Assembly: GCA_937868555.1 (NCBI GenBank)
Contig: CALMNI010000098.1
Span: 1 to 13,575, forward strand
From: an uncultured bacterium
GTDB lineage: Bacteria > Patescibacteriota > Patescibacteriia > Patescibacteriales > Patescibacteriaceae
DNA length: 13,575 nt
Reading direction: 5' to 3'
This document shows positions 7,510-13,575 of the stretch, piece after piece; the stretch's first letter is position 1, and each line of letters begins with the position of its first letter. A model generated the notes under the pieces. The model had not been told where the DNA came from and did no database searches. It worked only from the letters and a program-made list of their open reading frames with translations. Both the position numbers and the translations under genes were made by a program.

Positions 7510-8055
7510 CTAGTTCTTTTTCTGCTCTAAATATACTAGCGTATCGTAGCCTTGTTCAATTCTATCTTCTTTACGGATGCCAAGGCATATTAAAAATTCA
7601 AACAATTCATTTTGCACCGCTTCTGAATCTTCTTCGTCAGTTATTTTTTCAACTTCAATAAAAGAACCTAGCGTATCAACATCATCCAAACAAATTTCAT
7701 ATTCTCCATACTGCGCTTTGCGGCGATATTTTTTTACTTGAATTTCTTCGCGATACCCGAGCATTAACAAAATTTCCCGCATTTCGTCAGCATCATCAAC
7801 GGCTACTTCGTGCTCGATGGCATCAAGATCATTGGATAATGGCTGTTTAACGGTGAATAAAGTCTGGTTATTGCTTTGCCTAATGCGCAGATACTGGTTC
7901 CCGGGAACGTGCTGATCAAAGGGATGGTTATGATTCACATAAATAGCATCTTCTTGGCGCACCGGTTCCGATAAACTACATCCCAAATCTTTCAACTTTT
8001 CTTCAAGGATTTTTTTATCAAAAATTCTGGCCTTTACTTCAACTTCTTTGCGCAT
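7510..8055 (-). CDS. CYTH domain protein (class IV adenylate cyclase / thiamine-triphosphatase-like)
   Basis: The 181-residue protein is a complete single CYTH domain. The signature E-x-E-x-K is at residues 4-8 (EVEVK), followed by strands with alternating charged residues that line a triphosphate tunnel: YLRIRQ, LFTVKQP, IEHEV, KKYRRKAQY and EICLDDVDTLGSFIEVEK. CYTH enzymes act on triphosphate groups with divalent metal; the CyaB subgroup includes class IV adenylate cyclases and others hydrolyse thiamine or inorganic triphosphate. The sequence does not settle which activity applies, and annotation as a cyclase should be treated with caution. The gene starts 4 bp after the TrmB-family regulator's stop, so the two are almost certainly cotranscribed. 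No Shine-Dalgarno site is visible. It ends at the shared bidirectional terminator. Confidence 0.93.
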   Translation of the reverse strand: MRKEVEVKARIFDKKILEEKLKDLGCSLSEPVRQEDAIYVNHNHPFDQHVPGNQYLRIRQSNNQTLFTVKQPLSNDLDAIEHEVAVDDADEMREILLMLGYREEIQVKKYRRKAQYGEYEICLDDVDTLGSFIEVEKITDEEDSEAVQNELFEFLICLGIRKEDRIEQGYDTLVYLEQKKN

Positions 8056-8059
8056 ATGA

Positions 8060-8866
8060 TTAATTAATAGTTTTTAAAAATTCATTTGTATGATCTGGTT
8101 CGGGGTCTAATGTCTTTGATACATTCCATATTACTTCAAACTGAGAACTGAGCATTTCAACAAATTCTCGGCTTTCAATAATAAAACCAAAGCTCTCTTT
8201 CTTTGAAGAAACAAAGGCTACTTTACTTTCATATATCCAATAACCCATTGAAAAATGAATATCCTCGGGGGCAATTCGTATTTCTCTAAAAAATCCGTCA
8301 CCAACACCCATATAGGTATGCGTTTTCAAATCAACTCTCTGACTTTGCGGCCAAATTCCTCTCGTATAAATATGGCGTTTAATTCTCTCAGCATTTAGTT
8401 TTCTAAAAAACTCTTCTCCTAATAATCCTATGGTTGCTTTTATGGGCCAATAAGCTTTTGTTTCAATATCTCTATACAGCAACATATCACGCAAGACATG
8501 CTTAACACCCTCAGCGCCTTCAAATAATTGAAACTTAGGAGCGACTTGAATAGCTTGAGCATTGAGCTCGGTAAACATCATTTTAATTTTAATTTTATCA
8601 CGCTCTAAGTCTTTAATCCTATCATCAAAAATAGATTGAATAGCTTCTTGTGATACGGGTATAAATGTCTTAACCCCATTTTTTAAGGACTCGACGATTA
8701 AGCCTACATCCTCTAATTTTCTCGCGAAACCATATAAAGATGGACGGGGCAGACCGGTTTTTTTTGCTAATTCTCCGGCTGTTAGTCCGCCATGCTCCAA
8801 CAGAAACAAAAACATTTTTATTTCTTCATCTCGCAACCCTAATTTTTCGAGAGTAGTATCTAACAT
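8060..8866 (-). CDS. TrmB family transcriptional regulator
   Basis: The 268-residue protein has an N-terminal winged helix-turn-helix at about 5-70 (LGLRDEEIKMFLFLLEHG, then ELAKKTGLPRPSLYGFARKLEDVGLI and a wing ending FIPVS). A charged helix at about 77-110 is the likely dimerisation coiled coil. Residues about 115-260 match the TrmB effector region, with phospholipase-D-like folds but no HKD active-site motif. Archaeal members sense sugars; in candidate phyla radiation genomes similar proteins are common and their ligands are unknown. The gene is divergent from the XRE-like gene, and the 114-bp gap holds promoters and a palindrome that could be its operator. The -10 ends only 10 bp before the ATG. 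The downstream CYTH gene is likely cotranscribed. Confidence 0.88.
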   Translation of the reverse strand: MLDTTLEKLGLRDEEIKMFLFLLEHGGLTAGELAKKTGLPRPSLYGFARKLEDVGLIVESLKNGVKTFIPVSQEAIQSIFDDRIKDLERDKIKIKMMFTELNAQAIQVAPKFQLFEGAEGVKHVLRDMLLYRDIETKAYWPIKATIGLLGEEFFRKLNAERIKRHIYTRGIWPQSQRVDLKTHTYMGVGDGFFREIRIAPEDIHFSMGYWIYESKVAFVSSKKESFGFIIESREFVEMLSSQFEVIWNVSKTLDPEPDHTNEFLKTIN

Positions 8867-8876
8867 ATTTACTTTA

Positions 8877-8905
8877 AAATTAGCCTATTTTCTATATGTT
8901 GTCAA
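8877..8905 (-). promoter_or_regulatory. Promoter of trmB-cyth operon
   Basis: On the minus strand a perfect TTGACA (8905-8900) is followed by a 17-bp spacer and TAATTT (8882-8877). The -10 ends 10 bp before the ATG, predicting a leader of about 4 nt. The -35 lies inside the TGTTGT-N9-ACAACA palindrome. Confidence 0.6.
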
Positions 8906-8917
8906 ATATGTACAACA
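8897..8917. promoter_or_regulatory. Candidate operator: TGTTGT-N9-ACAACA palindrome
   Basis: Two 6-bp half-sites form a perfect inverted repeat centred at 8907, with about two DNA turns overall (21 bp). It covers the -35 of the trmB promoter and ends 3 bp before the -35 of the divergent gene, so a bound dimer could repress both. Either flanking regulator could be the ligand; this is inferred from position and symmetry only. Confidence 0.4.
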
Positions 8918-8920
8918 GTA

Positions 8921-8949
8921 TTAACAATATCCCTCCTTTTCGGTATGCT
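8921..8949 (+). promoter_or_regulatory. Promoter of the XRE-like regulator gene
   Basis: TTAACA (8921-8926), a 17-bp spacer and TATGCT (8944-8949) form a reasonable sigma-70 promoter. The transcript should start near 8956, giving a leader of about 25 nt that is nearly all A and T and lacks a Shine-Dalgarno site. Confidence 0.5.
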
Positions 8950-8958
8950 AAGAGATTC

Positions 8959-8975
8959 TTTAAAAATTAAATAAA
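8959..8975 (+). repeat. 17-nt A-rich leader element, copy 1
   Basis: TTTAAAAATTAAATAAA occurs here 5 nt before ATG 8981, and again without mismatch at 13344-13360, 4 nt before TTG 13365. Both copies lie 9-11 nt after a predicted -10 hexamer. It may be a translation-enhancing A-rich leader; low complexity means chance cannot be excluded. Confidence 0.4.
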
Positions 8976-8980
8976 AAAAA

Positions 8981-9628
8981 ATGAATAACCAAAATTCTAT
9001 TATCGTGAGTGAGAAACTAAGTGCCACAATTTTATCCTCGCGAAAAAAACTTGGATTATCTCAAGGCGAACTCTCAAAGCAATGCGGAAAAGTAAACGGA
9101 ACAGAAATACCTATAATAAGTACTTCAACTCTTTCTAACATTGAAACAAAAAGACAAAAATCACTATCATACAGTGCTTACCATGCATTAAAAGAAGTAC
9201 TGGGCTTTGATTGGAGAATAGTCGATACTAATTTCTTGATTTTGATTGAACGTGATTATAATAATGAACTTATAAATATATTACTGGAACTTGAAAAAGT
9301 TGATCCAGTTTGGATTCTATATACCGAATCCATAGATACCCAACCATTTTTTAATAAGTTGCGGTGGATAGAAAAAATTCTTGATAATGGAAAGTCAGAT
9401 ATTGCATTATTAGAACTCAAGCAAGAAGAAATAAACATTATTAAATCTTCTAGTAAATTATTGATAATCGCTTATCTAACTAAAACAATGATATTAGTTG
9501 GTTTAAAAAAAACCAAAAGACTTTTAGGCTCATCTGCTCAAAAATTTTTGCAGGACTTAAACGAAGTAATTACTATAAGAAAAATGAACACTTATGAACT
9601 TCTATTTACGTCCGAGTGGACATTATAA
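8981..9628 (+). CDS. XRE-like helix-turn-helix protein with unrecognised C-terminal domain
   Basis: The 215-residue protein begins with an XRE-type HTH at about 10-76: helix 1 (SEKLSATILSSRKKLG), LSQGELSKQCG for helix 2, then STSTLSNIET as the recognition helix and a closing helix ALKEVLGFDW. Between helices 2 and 3 there is an extra segment of about eight residues (KVNGTEIP), where typical members have a short turn. Residues about 80-215 are mostly helical with alternating hydrophobic and charged residues and match no family I recognise; there are no clear membrane segments. Base composition is visibly more AT-rich than gspE or uvrA, with many AAA, AAT, ATA and AGA codons, which fits acquired or fast-evolving DNA. 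It is divergent from the TrmB-family gene and followed 42 bp later by a small membrane protein gene on the same strand. It is probably a DNA-binding regulator of local genes, but no target is proven. Confidence 0.72.
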   Translation: MNNQNSIIVSEKLSATILSSRKKLGLSQGELSKQCGKVNGTEIPIISTSTLSNIETKRQKSLSYSAYHALKEVLGFDWRIVDTNFLILIERDYNNELINILLELEKVDPVWILYTESIDTQPFFNKLRWIEKILDNGKSDIALLELKQEEINIIKSSSKLLIIAYLTKTMILVGLKKTKRLLGSSAQKFLQDLNEVITIRKMNTYELLFTSEWTL

Positions 9629-9654
9629 ATAATACTATAAATTTATTCTAAAAT

Positions 9655-9660
9655 TATACT
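9655..9660 (+). promoter_or_regulatory. Possible -10 for the 108-residue membrane protein gene
   Basis: TATACT lies 10 bp before ATG 9671. No convincing -35 and no TG extension are visible in the surrounding AT-rich DNA, so this may be chance. If used, the transcript would be nearly leaderless. Confidence 0.3.
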
Positions 9661-9670
9661 TAATCAAACA

Positions 9671-9997
9671 ATGGAAAAAGAATCTATATTCTTTCTAGTC
9701 ATAGGTGTATCTGCATTCTTGGGAGCGTTTTTTAGCTGGCTCATAACACATGAAATTATGGACCGAAAGCTAAATAAAATGCAAAAAAAATTAAATGAGG
9801 CTAAATATATTCCTGGAACAGGTAAAATTGGTTACTACGATTCAATACTTTTAGAAGAAAAGAGTAGTATTCTCAGGCACGCACTAACAGAGTATAATCA
9901 TCCCTATACATTTGCCCGTATACTGTCTTGTAAACAAATAGGACGAGAAGGCGAGCGGCAAAATTTTCGCTACACTATTGAATATTGGAACCATTAA
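9671..9997 (+). CDS. 108-residue single-pass membrane protein of unknown function
   Basis: Residues about 6-27 (FFLVIGVSAFLGAFFSWLIT) form one membrane helix near the N-terminus. A basic stretch follows (DRKLNKMQKKLNEAK), placing the C-terminal part in the cytoplasm by the positive-inside rule. Residues 45-108 are a small soluble region with several aromatic residues, beginning near IPGTGKIGYYDS and ending in IEYWNH; no family is recognised. The gene follows the XRE-like gene by 42 bp, shares its AT-rich composition and ends before a strong terminator, so the two could form a transcription unit. A regulator paired with a small membrane protein is seen in several unrelated systems, but nothing here identifies which, if any, applies. 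Confidence 0.65.
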   Translation: MEKESIFFLVIGVSAFLGAFFSWLITHEIMDRKLNKMQKKLNEAKYIPGTGKIGYYDSILLEEKSSILRHALTEYNHPYTFARILSCKQIGREGERQNFRYTIEYWNH

Positions 9998-10010
9998 TAT
10001 CTTATAACTA

Positions 10011-10044
10011 AAAGCGAACGCATACACGTTCGCTTTATTTTTTT
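10011..10044 (+). terminator. Strong intrinsic terminator, also usable from the minus strand
   Basis: AAAGCGAACG (10011-10020) pairs perfectly with CGTTCGCTTT (10027-10036) over the loop CATACA, followed by A and seven T. This is a textbook plus-strand terminator for the small membrane protein gene. On the minus strand the same hairpin is followed by TAG after four T within the stem and could also end the coiled-coil gene transcript. Confidence 0.9.
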
Positions 10045-10056
10045 CGTCCAAAATGT

Positions 10057-10347
10057 TTAATCTTTTACCTCAACATGAGCCGCTTCATATTCCGAAATCA
10101 CATCTCGATGGCGTAAAATCCCAACTAAGCTATTAAATTGATCCCTTGTCGCCATATTCTTTTCTATGCGCTCAAACCAAGCTTGATGATAATTAAGGCG
10201 TTGTTCAAGGGCAATGAACCGTTGATCAATGTTATCAAAGCGCTCATTCATACGGTTCTCCAAGTCAACAAATTGTTGCTGAACTTTAGTAGAGAAGTCA
10301 TTTAGAGCCTCCAAAATTTCTTGCATAGAAATCTCTTCTTTTTTCAT
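10057..10347 (-). CDS. 96-residue coiled-coil protein of unknown function
   Basis: Residues about 8-65 show a heptad pattern with phenylalanine, leucine and isoleucine at core positions (ILEALNDFS, FVDLENRMNERFDNIDQRFIALEQRLNYH), predicting a long parallel coiled coil. The rest (ATRDQFNSLVGILRHRDVISEYEAAHVEVKD) is a charged helical tail. I recall short proteins of this type being common in candidate phyla radiation genomes, without known function. ATG 10347 has AGGGGG only one base before it, too close for normal ribosome binding. ATG 10326 (residue 8) has GAAGAG 6 nt upstream and is an alternative start, giving 89 residues. It has its own promoter just after the uvrA stop codon and shares the terminator region with the convergent membrane protein gene. 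Confidence 0.78.
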   Translation of the reverse strand: MKKEEISMQEILEALNDFSTKVQQQFVDLENRMNERFDNIDQRFIALEQRLNYHQAWFERIEKNMATRDQFNSLVGILRHRDVISEYEAAHVEVKD

Positions 10348-10381
10348 ACCCCCTATTTAATAATAAAGGAGGGTAAAAATT

Positions 10382-10410
10382 ATTTTAGCACGAGCCAACT
10401 ACCTTGCCAA
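10382..10410 (-). promoter_or_regulatory. Promoter of the coiled-coil protein gene
   Basis: On the minus strand TTGGCA (10410-10405), a 17-bp spacer ending in TGC, and TAAAAT (10387-10382) make one of the best promoters in the window, with both a -35 and an extended -10. It gives a leader of about 28 nt before ATG 10347. It starts 15 bp after the uvrA stop. Confidence 0.65.
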
Positions 10411-10421
10411 CTCACTGGCAA
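10404..10421. repeat. Inverted repeat TTGCCA-N6-TGGCAA after uvrA
   Basis: The 6-bp arms overlap the -35 of the coiled-coil gene promoter and begin 4 bp past the uvrA stop. There is no U tract directly after it on either strand, so it is a poor terminator; it may be a small operator or chance. Confidence 0.3.
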
Positions 10422-10424
10422 TTG

Positions 10425-13235
10425 CTATTTCATCATTGCCAAATACTTTCCCGTATAACTCTTTTTTACTTTGGCAACATCTTTTGGCGTTCCGGTTGCC
10501 ACAATTTCACCGCCCCTATCGCCGCCTTCGGGGCCAAGGTCGATAATCCAATCAACTGATCGGATAACGTCTAAATTGTGTTCAATAATCATTACCGTGT
10601 TGCCCCTGTCTACTAAGCGATTCAAAATACCAAGCAAACGGCGAATATCTTCAAAGTGTAAACCAGTTGTCGGTTCGTCTAAAATATATAATGTTTGGCC
10701 AGTTGGTCGGCGGGATAACTCTGTTGCTAATTTAATACGCTGGGCTTCACCTCCGGATAAGGTCGTTGCTGATTGCCCCAACTTAATATATCCTAATCCG
10801 ACCTCAAACAACGTTGCTAATTTTTGGTGAATGGCCGGCAATGTCTTAAAGAAGTGCATAGCCTCTTCAACCGTCATATTTAAAACATCGGCAATATTTT
10901 TTTCTTTATAATGAATTTCCAATACTTCTCGCTGATAGCGCTGGCCATGGCAGACATCGCATTCAACATACACATCCGGTAAGAATTGCATTTCTATTTT
11001 TATAATACCGTCTCCCGAACAAGCTTCGCAGCGGCCGCCAACAACGTTAAAAGAAAAACGTCCCGGCTGATAGCCGCGTAATTTCGCTTCGGGCAAACCG
11101 GCAAACAAATCGCGGATAGGAGTAAATAGACCCGTATAGGTTGCTGGATTAGAGCGGGGAGTGCGGCCTATAGGAGACTGATCAATATCAATTACCTTAT
11201 CCAAATTTTTTAAGCCGTCTATGCGCTCATGCTTTCCGGGCAGATCCTTGGCGTTATAAAAATGATGGGTTAGAGACTTTGCAAGAATATCCGTTATCAA
11301 TGTTGATTTTCCGGATCCGGAAACTCCGGTAACGGCAATTAATTTACCCAAAGGGAATTCAACGGTTACATTTTTTAAGTTATGCTCAGTAGCGTTTACA
11401 ATCGTAATTGCCTGCCCATTACCCGAACGATACGTACTAGGAGCAAGAATAACTTTTTTCCCAGTTAAGTATTGACCAGTTAACGACTTGGGATTCTTTT
11501 TAATTTGAGCCAAACTGCCGGCCGCTACTACCGTACCGCCATGCTCTCCGGCTCCAGGTCCGATATCAATAATATAATCAGAGGCTTCCATAGTTGCCGC
11601 ATCATGTTCAACAACAATAACCGTATTCCCGAGATCGCGCAGTTCTTTTAACGTTTCAATAAGCTTGTCGTTATCGCGCTGATGCAAGCCAATTGACGGT
11701 TCATCTAGAATATATAAAACACCCATTAAAGCTGAGCCGATTTGGGTTGCCAAGCGTATGCGCTGGGCTTCGCCGCCGGACAGCGTATTGGCGGCGCGCG
11801 CCAAAGTTAAATAATTCAAACCAACGTTAAGCAAGAACTTTAAACGCAAGTTTATTTCCTTAAGAATTTGTGCGCCAATCTTTTTTTCCCGAGCGGTTAG
11901 TATTTTCGAAGCTTCTAAATCCCTAAAAAATATCGCCGCTTCATCTAATGATTTAACGGTGGCTTCATGAATCGATAAGCCGACAATTTTAACGGCGAGG
12001 CTCTCCGGCTTCAAACGCTGGCCATGGCAGGCGGGGCATTCCAAAACTCGCATATAACCCTCTATTTCCTTGCGGATATAATCTGATTCCGTTTGCTGAT
12101 ACCGGCGCATTAAGTTAGGAACAACACCTTCAAAATTTCCGTCTTTGTCGCCTTGCAAAATCATTCCTCGCTGCTTCGGGCTTAATTGTGCCATCGGCGT
12201 ATTTAAATCAAAACCGTATTTTTGCGCAGCTGTTCCCAGTTGCTTCATCAGCCACATTTGGCCATTAACGTTGTTATAAATCCATGGCTTAATTCCGCCC
12301 TGAGCAATGGTTAATTTTTCATTAAAAACCAAATCCGGGTCTATTTCTAACTTTGTTCCCAACCCAGAGCATTCCGGACAAGCGCCATGAGGCGAGTTGA
12401 AGGAGAAATTATGCGGTTCGGGTTCAGTGATGGTTAAACCGCAATTCGGGCAGGCCAAAAGCCGAGAGAATATTTTTAATTCCTCTTCCTTTACTTGCCA
12501 AATATATACCAAACCTTCTCCGAGATCGAGCGCCCGTTCAACTCCCTCGGTTAAGCGGGAAATATCTTCTTTATCTTTGGAAACCGTTAAACGGTCAACA
12601 ACAATCTCTAGCGTATGTCGCTTTTGCTTATCAACGCTTAAATCTTCAAATTCTTCCAGCGTATATATGATGCTATCAAAACGCAAGCGGCTGAAACCGG
12701 CTCGTTGAATGCTTGGCAGAACCGATTTATGCTCACCTTTCTTATCGCGAATAATCGGAGCGAGAATAATAACTTCGCAATCCGCACAGGTAGTCGTAAT
12801 TTGATGGATGATTTCGTCCAGCGAATAGGGCTTAACTTTTTCACCGCAATTCGGACAATGGGGTATTCCTATACGAGCGTACAATAAACGGAGGTAGTCA
12901 TAAATTTCCGTTACTGTTCCAACGGTTGAGCGAGGATTATGCGACGTTGATTTTTGATCAATGGAAATGGCCGGCGAAAGACCCTCGATTAAATCAACAT
13001 CCGGCTTATCTATTAAGCCGACAAATTGACGGGCATAGGCCGATAAGGATTCAACATAGCGGCGCTGTCCTTCAGCATAGATAGTATCAAAAGCCAAAGA
13101 GGATTTTCCAGAGCCGGAAAGACCTGTTATAACAACAAGTTTATCGCGCGGAATTTCAACATCAATATTTTTTAAATTATGTACGCGCGCGCCTTTGATC
13201 TTAATGAAGTTATGAGGGGTTTTTGAGGAGGGCAT
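10425..13235 (-). CDS. uvrA: UvrA, excinuclease ABC subunit A
   Basis: UvrA is the damage-recognising ATPase of nucleotide excision repair; it loads UvrB on distorted DNA. From ATG 13235 the protein has 936 residues, the usual bacterial length. Visible in order are Walker A I ([10 protein letters not shown]44), the zinc-binding CxxC...CxxC near 260-285 (CPNCG, CPECSG), signature I ([16 protein letters not shown], near 480) with [10 protein letters not shown], Walker A II (GVSGSGKST, near 637), the second zinc module near 733-760 ([17 protein letters not shown]) and signature II ([19 protein letters not shown], near 823) with [10 protein letters not shown]. All are intact. An extra CADC near the CPNCG at about 130 may form another metal site. 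A GTG six codons upstream (13253-13251) is in frame, but a well-matched promoter puts the transcript start after it, so ATG 13235 is preferred. uvrB and uvrC are not in the window. Confidence 0.98.
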   Translation of the reverse strand: MPSSKTPHNFIKIKGARVHNLKNIDVEIPRDKLVVITGLSGSGKSSLAFDTIYAEGQRRYVESLSAYARQFVGLIDKPDVDLIEGLSPAISIDQKSTSHNPRSTVGTVTEIYDYLRLLYARIGIPHCPNCGEKVKPYSLDEIIHQITTTCADCEVIILAPIIRDKKGEHKSVLPSIQRAGFSRLRFDSIIYTLEEFEDLSVDKQKRHTLEIVVDRLTVSKDKEDISRLTEGVERALDLGEGLVYIWQVKEEELKIFSRLLACPNCGLTITEPEPHNFSFNSPHGACPECSGLGTKLEIDPDLVFNEKLTIAQGGIKPWIYNNVNGQMWLMKQLGTAAQKYGFDLNTPMAQLSPKQRGMILQGDKDGNFEGVVPNLMRRYQQTESDYIRKEIEGYMRVLECPACHGQRLKPESLAVKIVGLSIHEATVKSLDEAAIFFRDLEASKILTAREKKIGAQILKEINLRLKFLLNVGLNYLTLARAANTLSGGEAQRIRLATQIGSALMGVLYILDEPSIGLHQRDNDKLIETLKELRDLGNTVIVVEHDAATMEASDYIIDIGPGAGEHGGTVVAAGSLAQIKKNPKSLTGQYLTGKKVILAPSTYRSGNGQAITIVNATEHNLKNVTVEFPLGKLIAVTGVSGSGKSTLITDILAKSLTHHFYNAKDLPGKHERIDGLKNLDKVIDIDQSPIGRTPRSNPATYTGLFTPIRDLFAGLPEAKLRGYQPGRFSFNVVGGRCEACSGDGIIKIEMQFLPDVYVECDVCHGQRYQREVLEIHYKEKNIADVLNMTVEEAMHFFKTLPAIHQKLATLFEVGLGYIKLGQSATTLSGGEAQRIKLATELSRRPTGQTLYILDEPTTGLHFEDIRRLLGILNRLVDRGNTVMIIEHNLDVIRSVDWIIDLGPEGGDRGGEIVATGTPKDVAKVKKSYTGKYLAMMK

Positions 13236-13254
13236 AGGGTTATTTATCTTCACT

Positions 13255-13283
13255 AGTATACATGAAAAAACGCCCTATGGCAA
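13255..13283 (-). promoter_or_regulatory. Promoter of uvrA
   Basis: On the minus strand TTGCCA (13283-13278), a 17-bp spacer and TATACT (13260-13255) form a good sigma-70 promoter. The expected transcript start near 13248 lies downstream of the GTG codon at 13253-13251, which therefore should not be the start. No LexA-like box (CTG-N10-CAG or GAAC-N4-GTTC) is evident next to it. Confidence 0.65.
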
Positions 13284-13303
13284 GCCCCTAGGAGAAATAA
13301 TCT

Positions 13304-13332
13304 TTGACAAAGTGAATTAATAATGATTAAAT
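13304..13332 (+). promoter_or_regulatory. Plus-strand promoter divergent from uvrA
   Basis: A perfect TTGACA (13304-13309), a 17-bp spacer and TTAAAT (13327-13332) predict transcription from about 13339 towards the window end. The leader would contain the second copy of the 17-nt A-rich element. Confidence 0.5.
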
Positions 13333-13343
13333 ATCAACAACAT

Positions 13344-13360
13344 TTTAAAAATTAAATAAA
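13344..13360 (+). repeat. 17-nt A-rich leader element, copy 2
   Basis: This stretch is identical over 17 nt to 8959-8975 and sits at nearly the same distance from its predicted -10 (11 versus 9 nt) and from the following candidate start codon (4 versus 5 nt). Confidence 0.4.
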
Positions 13361-13364
13361 GAAA

Positions 13365-13575
13365 TTGGGAAAAAATAAAGATAATCAAAGCCAGCCAACA
13401 GCACTCCCCGAACCAAAATTTTCTACTACCATTACGTTAAATAAAAAATCAATTCAGGTGCGGTTTATAAATCTTGTACGCTCAAACCACCAAAATCTTA
13501 TAAACAAAAATTTAAAAAAAGTATCCTTCCCTCTCATTCAAATACTGCATAAAATTACCTTCAGGCACTGCCTTA
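13365..13575 (+). CDS. Possible partial gene running off the window (at least 70 codons)
   Basis: From TTG 13365 the frame stays open for 70 codons to the window edge, preceded by an in-frame TAA four codons upstream. Support comes from the TTGACA promoter and the A-rich leader element just before it, both arranged as at the XRE-like gene. The predicted protein begins MGKNKDNQSQPTALPEP and is then rich in Asn, Lys, Ile and Leu with almost no acidic residues, which is unusual and weakens the case. No family is recognised. An overlapping minus-strand frame (13512-13575) is an alternative; both cannot easily be true. Confidence 0.33.
   Translation, partial: MGKNKDNQSQPTALPEPKFSTTITLNKKSIQVRFINLVRSNHQNLINKNLKKVSFPLIQILHKITFRHCL
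13512..13575 (-). CDS. Possible C-terminal end of a minus-strand gene (alternative to the plus-strand frame)
   Basis: On the minus strand the last 21 codons read KAVPEGNFMQYLNEREGYFF with a few bases to spare, then TAA (13514-13512). The composition is balanced and protein-like. If this is a gene end, about 230 bp between it and the uvrA promoter is non-coding, long for this compact region. There is too little sequence to assign a family. Confidence 0.25.
   Translation of the reverse strand, partial: KAVPEGNFMQYLNEREGYFF

Noticed and set aside
8981-9997. XRE-like gene plus small membrane protein as a toxin-antitoxin pair
   Set aside because: Neither protein matches a known toxin or antitoxin fold by eye, the genes do not overlap, and the regulator is much larger than typical antitoxins.
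10404-10421. Inverted repeat as the uvrA terminator
   Set aside because: The arms are only 6 bp and no U tract follows on the minus strand; it overlaps a good promoter instead.
1-13575. CRISPR arrays, tRNA genes, insertion sequences, prophage attachment sites
   Set aside because: No regularly spaced direct repeats, cloverleaf sequences, transposase motifs or flanking terminal repeats were found.

Overview
The window looks like chromosomal DNA from an uncultivated candidate phyla radiation (Patescibacteria, Parcubacteria-like) bacterium. The inference rests on content: compact genes on both strands, almost no convincing Shine-Dalgarno sites, a membrane-anchored VanW protein, a GspE/PilB-type ATPase, a TrmB-family regulator, and several short proteins of a kind I associate with this group. 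TAA, TAG and TGA are all used as stops, so the code is standard and the Gracilibacteria/Absconditabacteria UGA=Gly lineages are excluded. No 16S or ribosomal protein gene is present to fix the lineage.

Layout. (1) 1-2745, minus strand: an operon of hsp20, a 71-residue protein (possibly DUF3006-like) and a VanW protein, joined by overlapping stop/start codons, followed by a 46-codon ORF with a perfect alanine heptad. (2) 2746-2797: two divergent promoters packed into about 50 bp. (3) 2798-7472, plus strand: a tandem-duplicated GspE/PilB ATPase (two complete ATPase modules in one chain), an aromatic-amino-acid-permease-like transporter and a YfcE-like metallophosphoesterase, closed by a bidirectional terminator. 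(4) 7510-8866, minus strand: a CYTH-domain phosphohydrolase/cyclase and a TrmB-family regulator. (5) 8867-9997: an AT-rich patch with a divergent promoter region containing a palindrome, an XRE-like regulator and a small membrane protein, closed by a strong hairpin terminator. (6) 10057-13235, minus strand: a coiled-coil protein and full-length UvrA. (7) 13254-13575: divergent promoters and one or two weak open frames cut by the window end.

No single pathway links the genes. Plausible themes are envelope and stress (Hsp20, VanW), pilus or DNA-uptake motor power (tandem ATPase), amino-acid uptake, nucleotide or phosphate signalling (CYTH, phosphoesterase) and DNA repair (UvrA). No rRNA, tRNA, CRISPR array, insertion sequence or attachment site was recognised.

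The points most worth following up are the tandem ATPase fusion, the repeated placement of -10 boxes so close to start codons that the mRNAs should be almost leaderless, and a 17-nt A-rich element present just upstream of two separate starts in equivalent promoter contexts.
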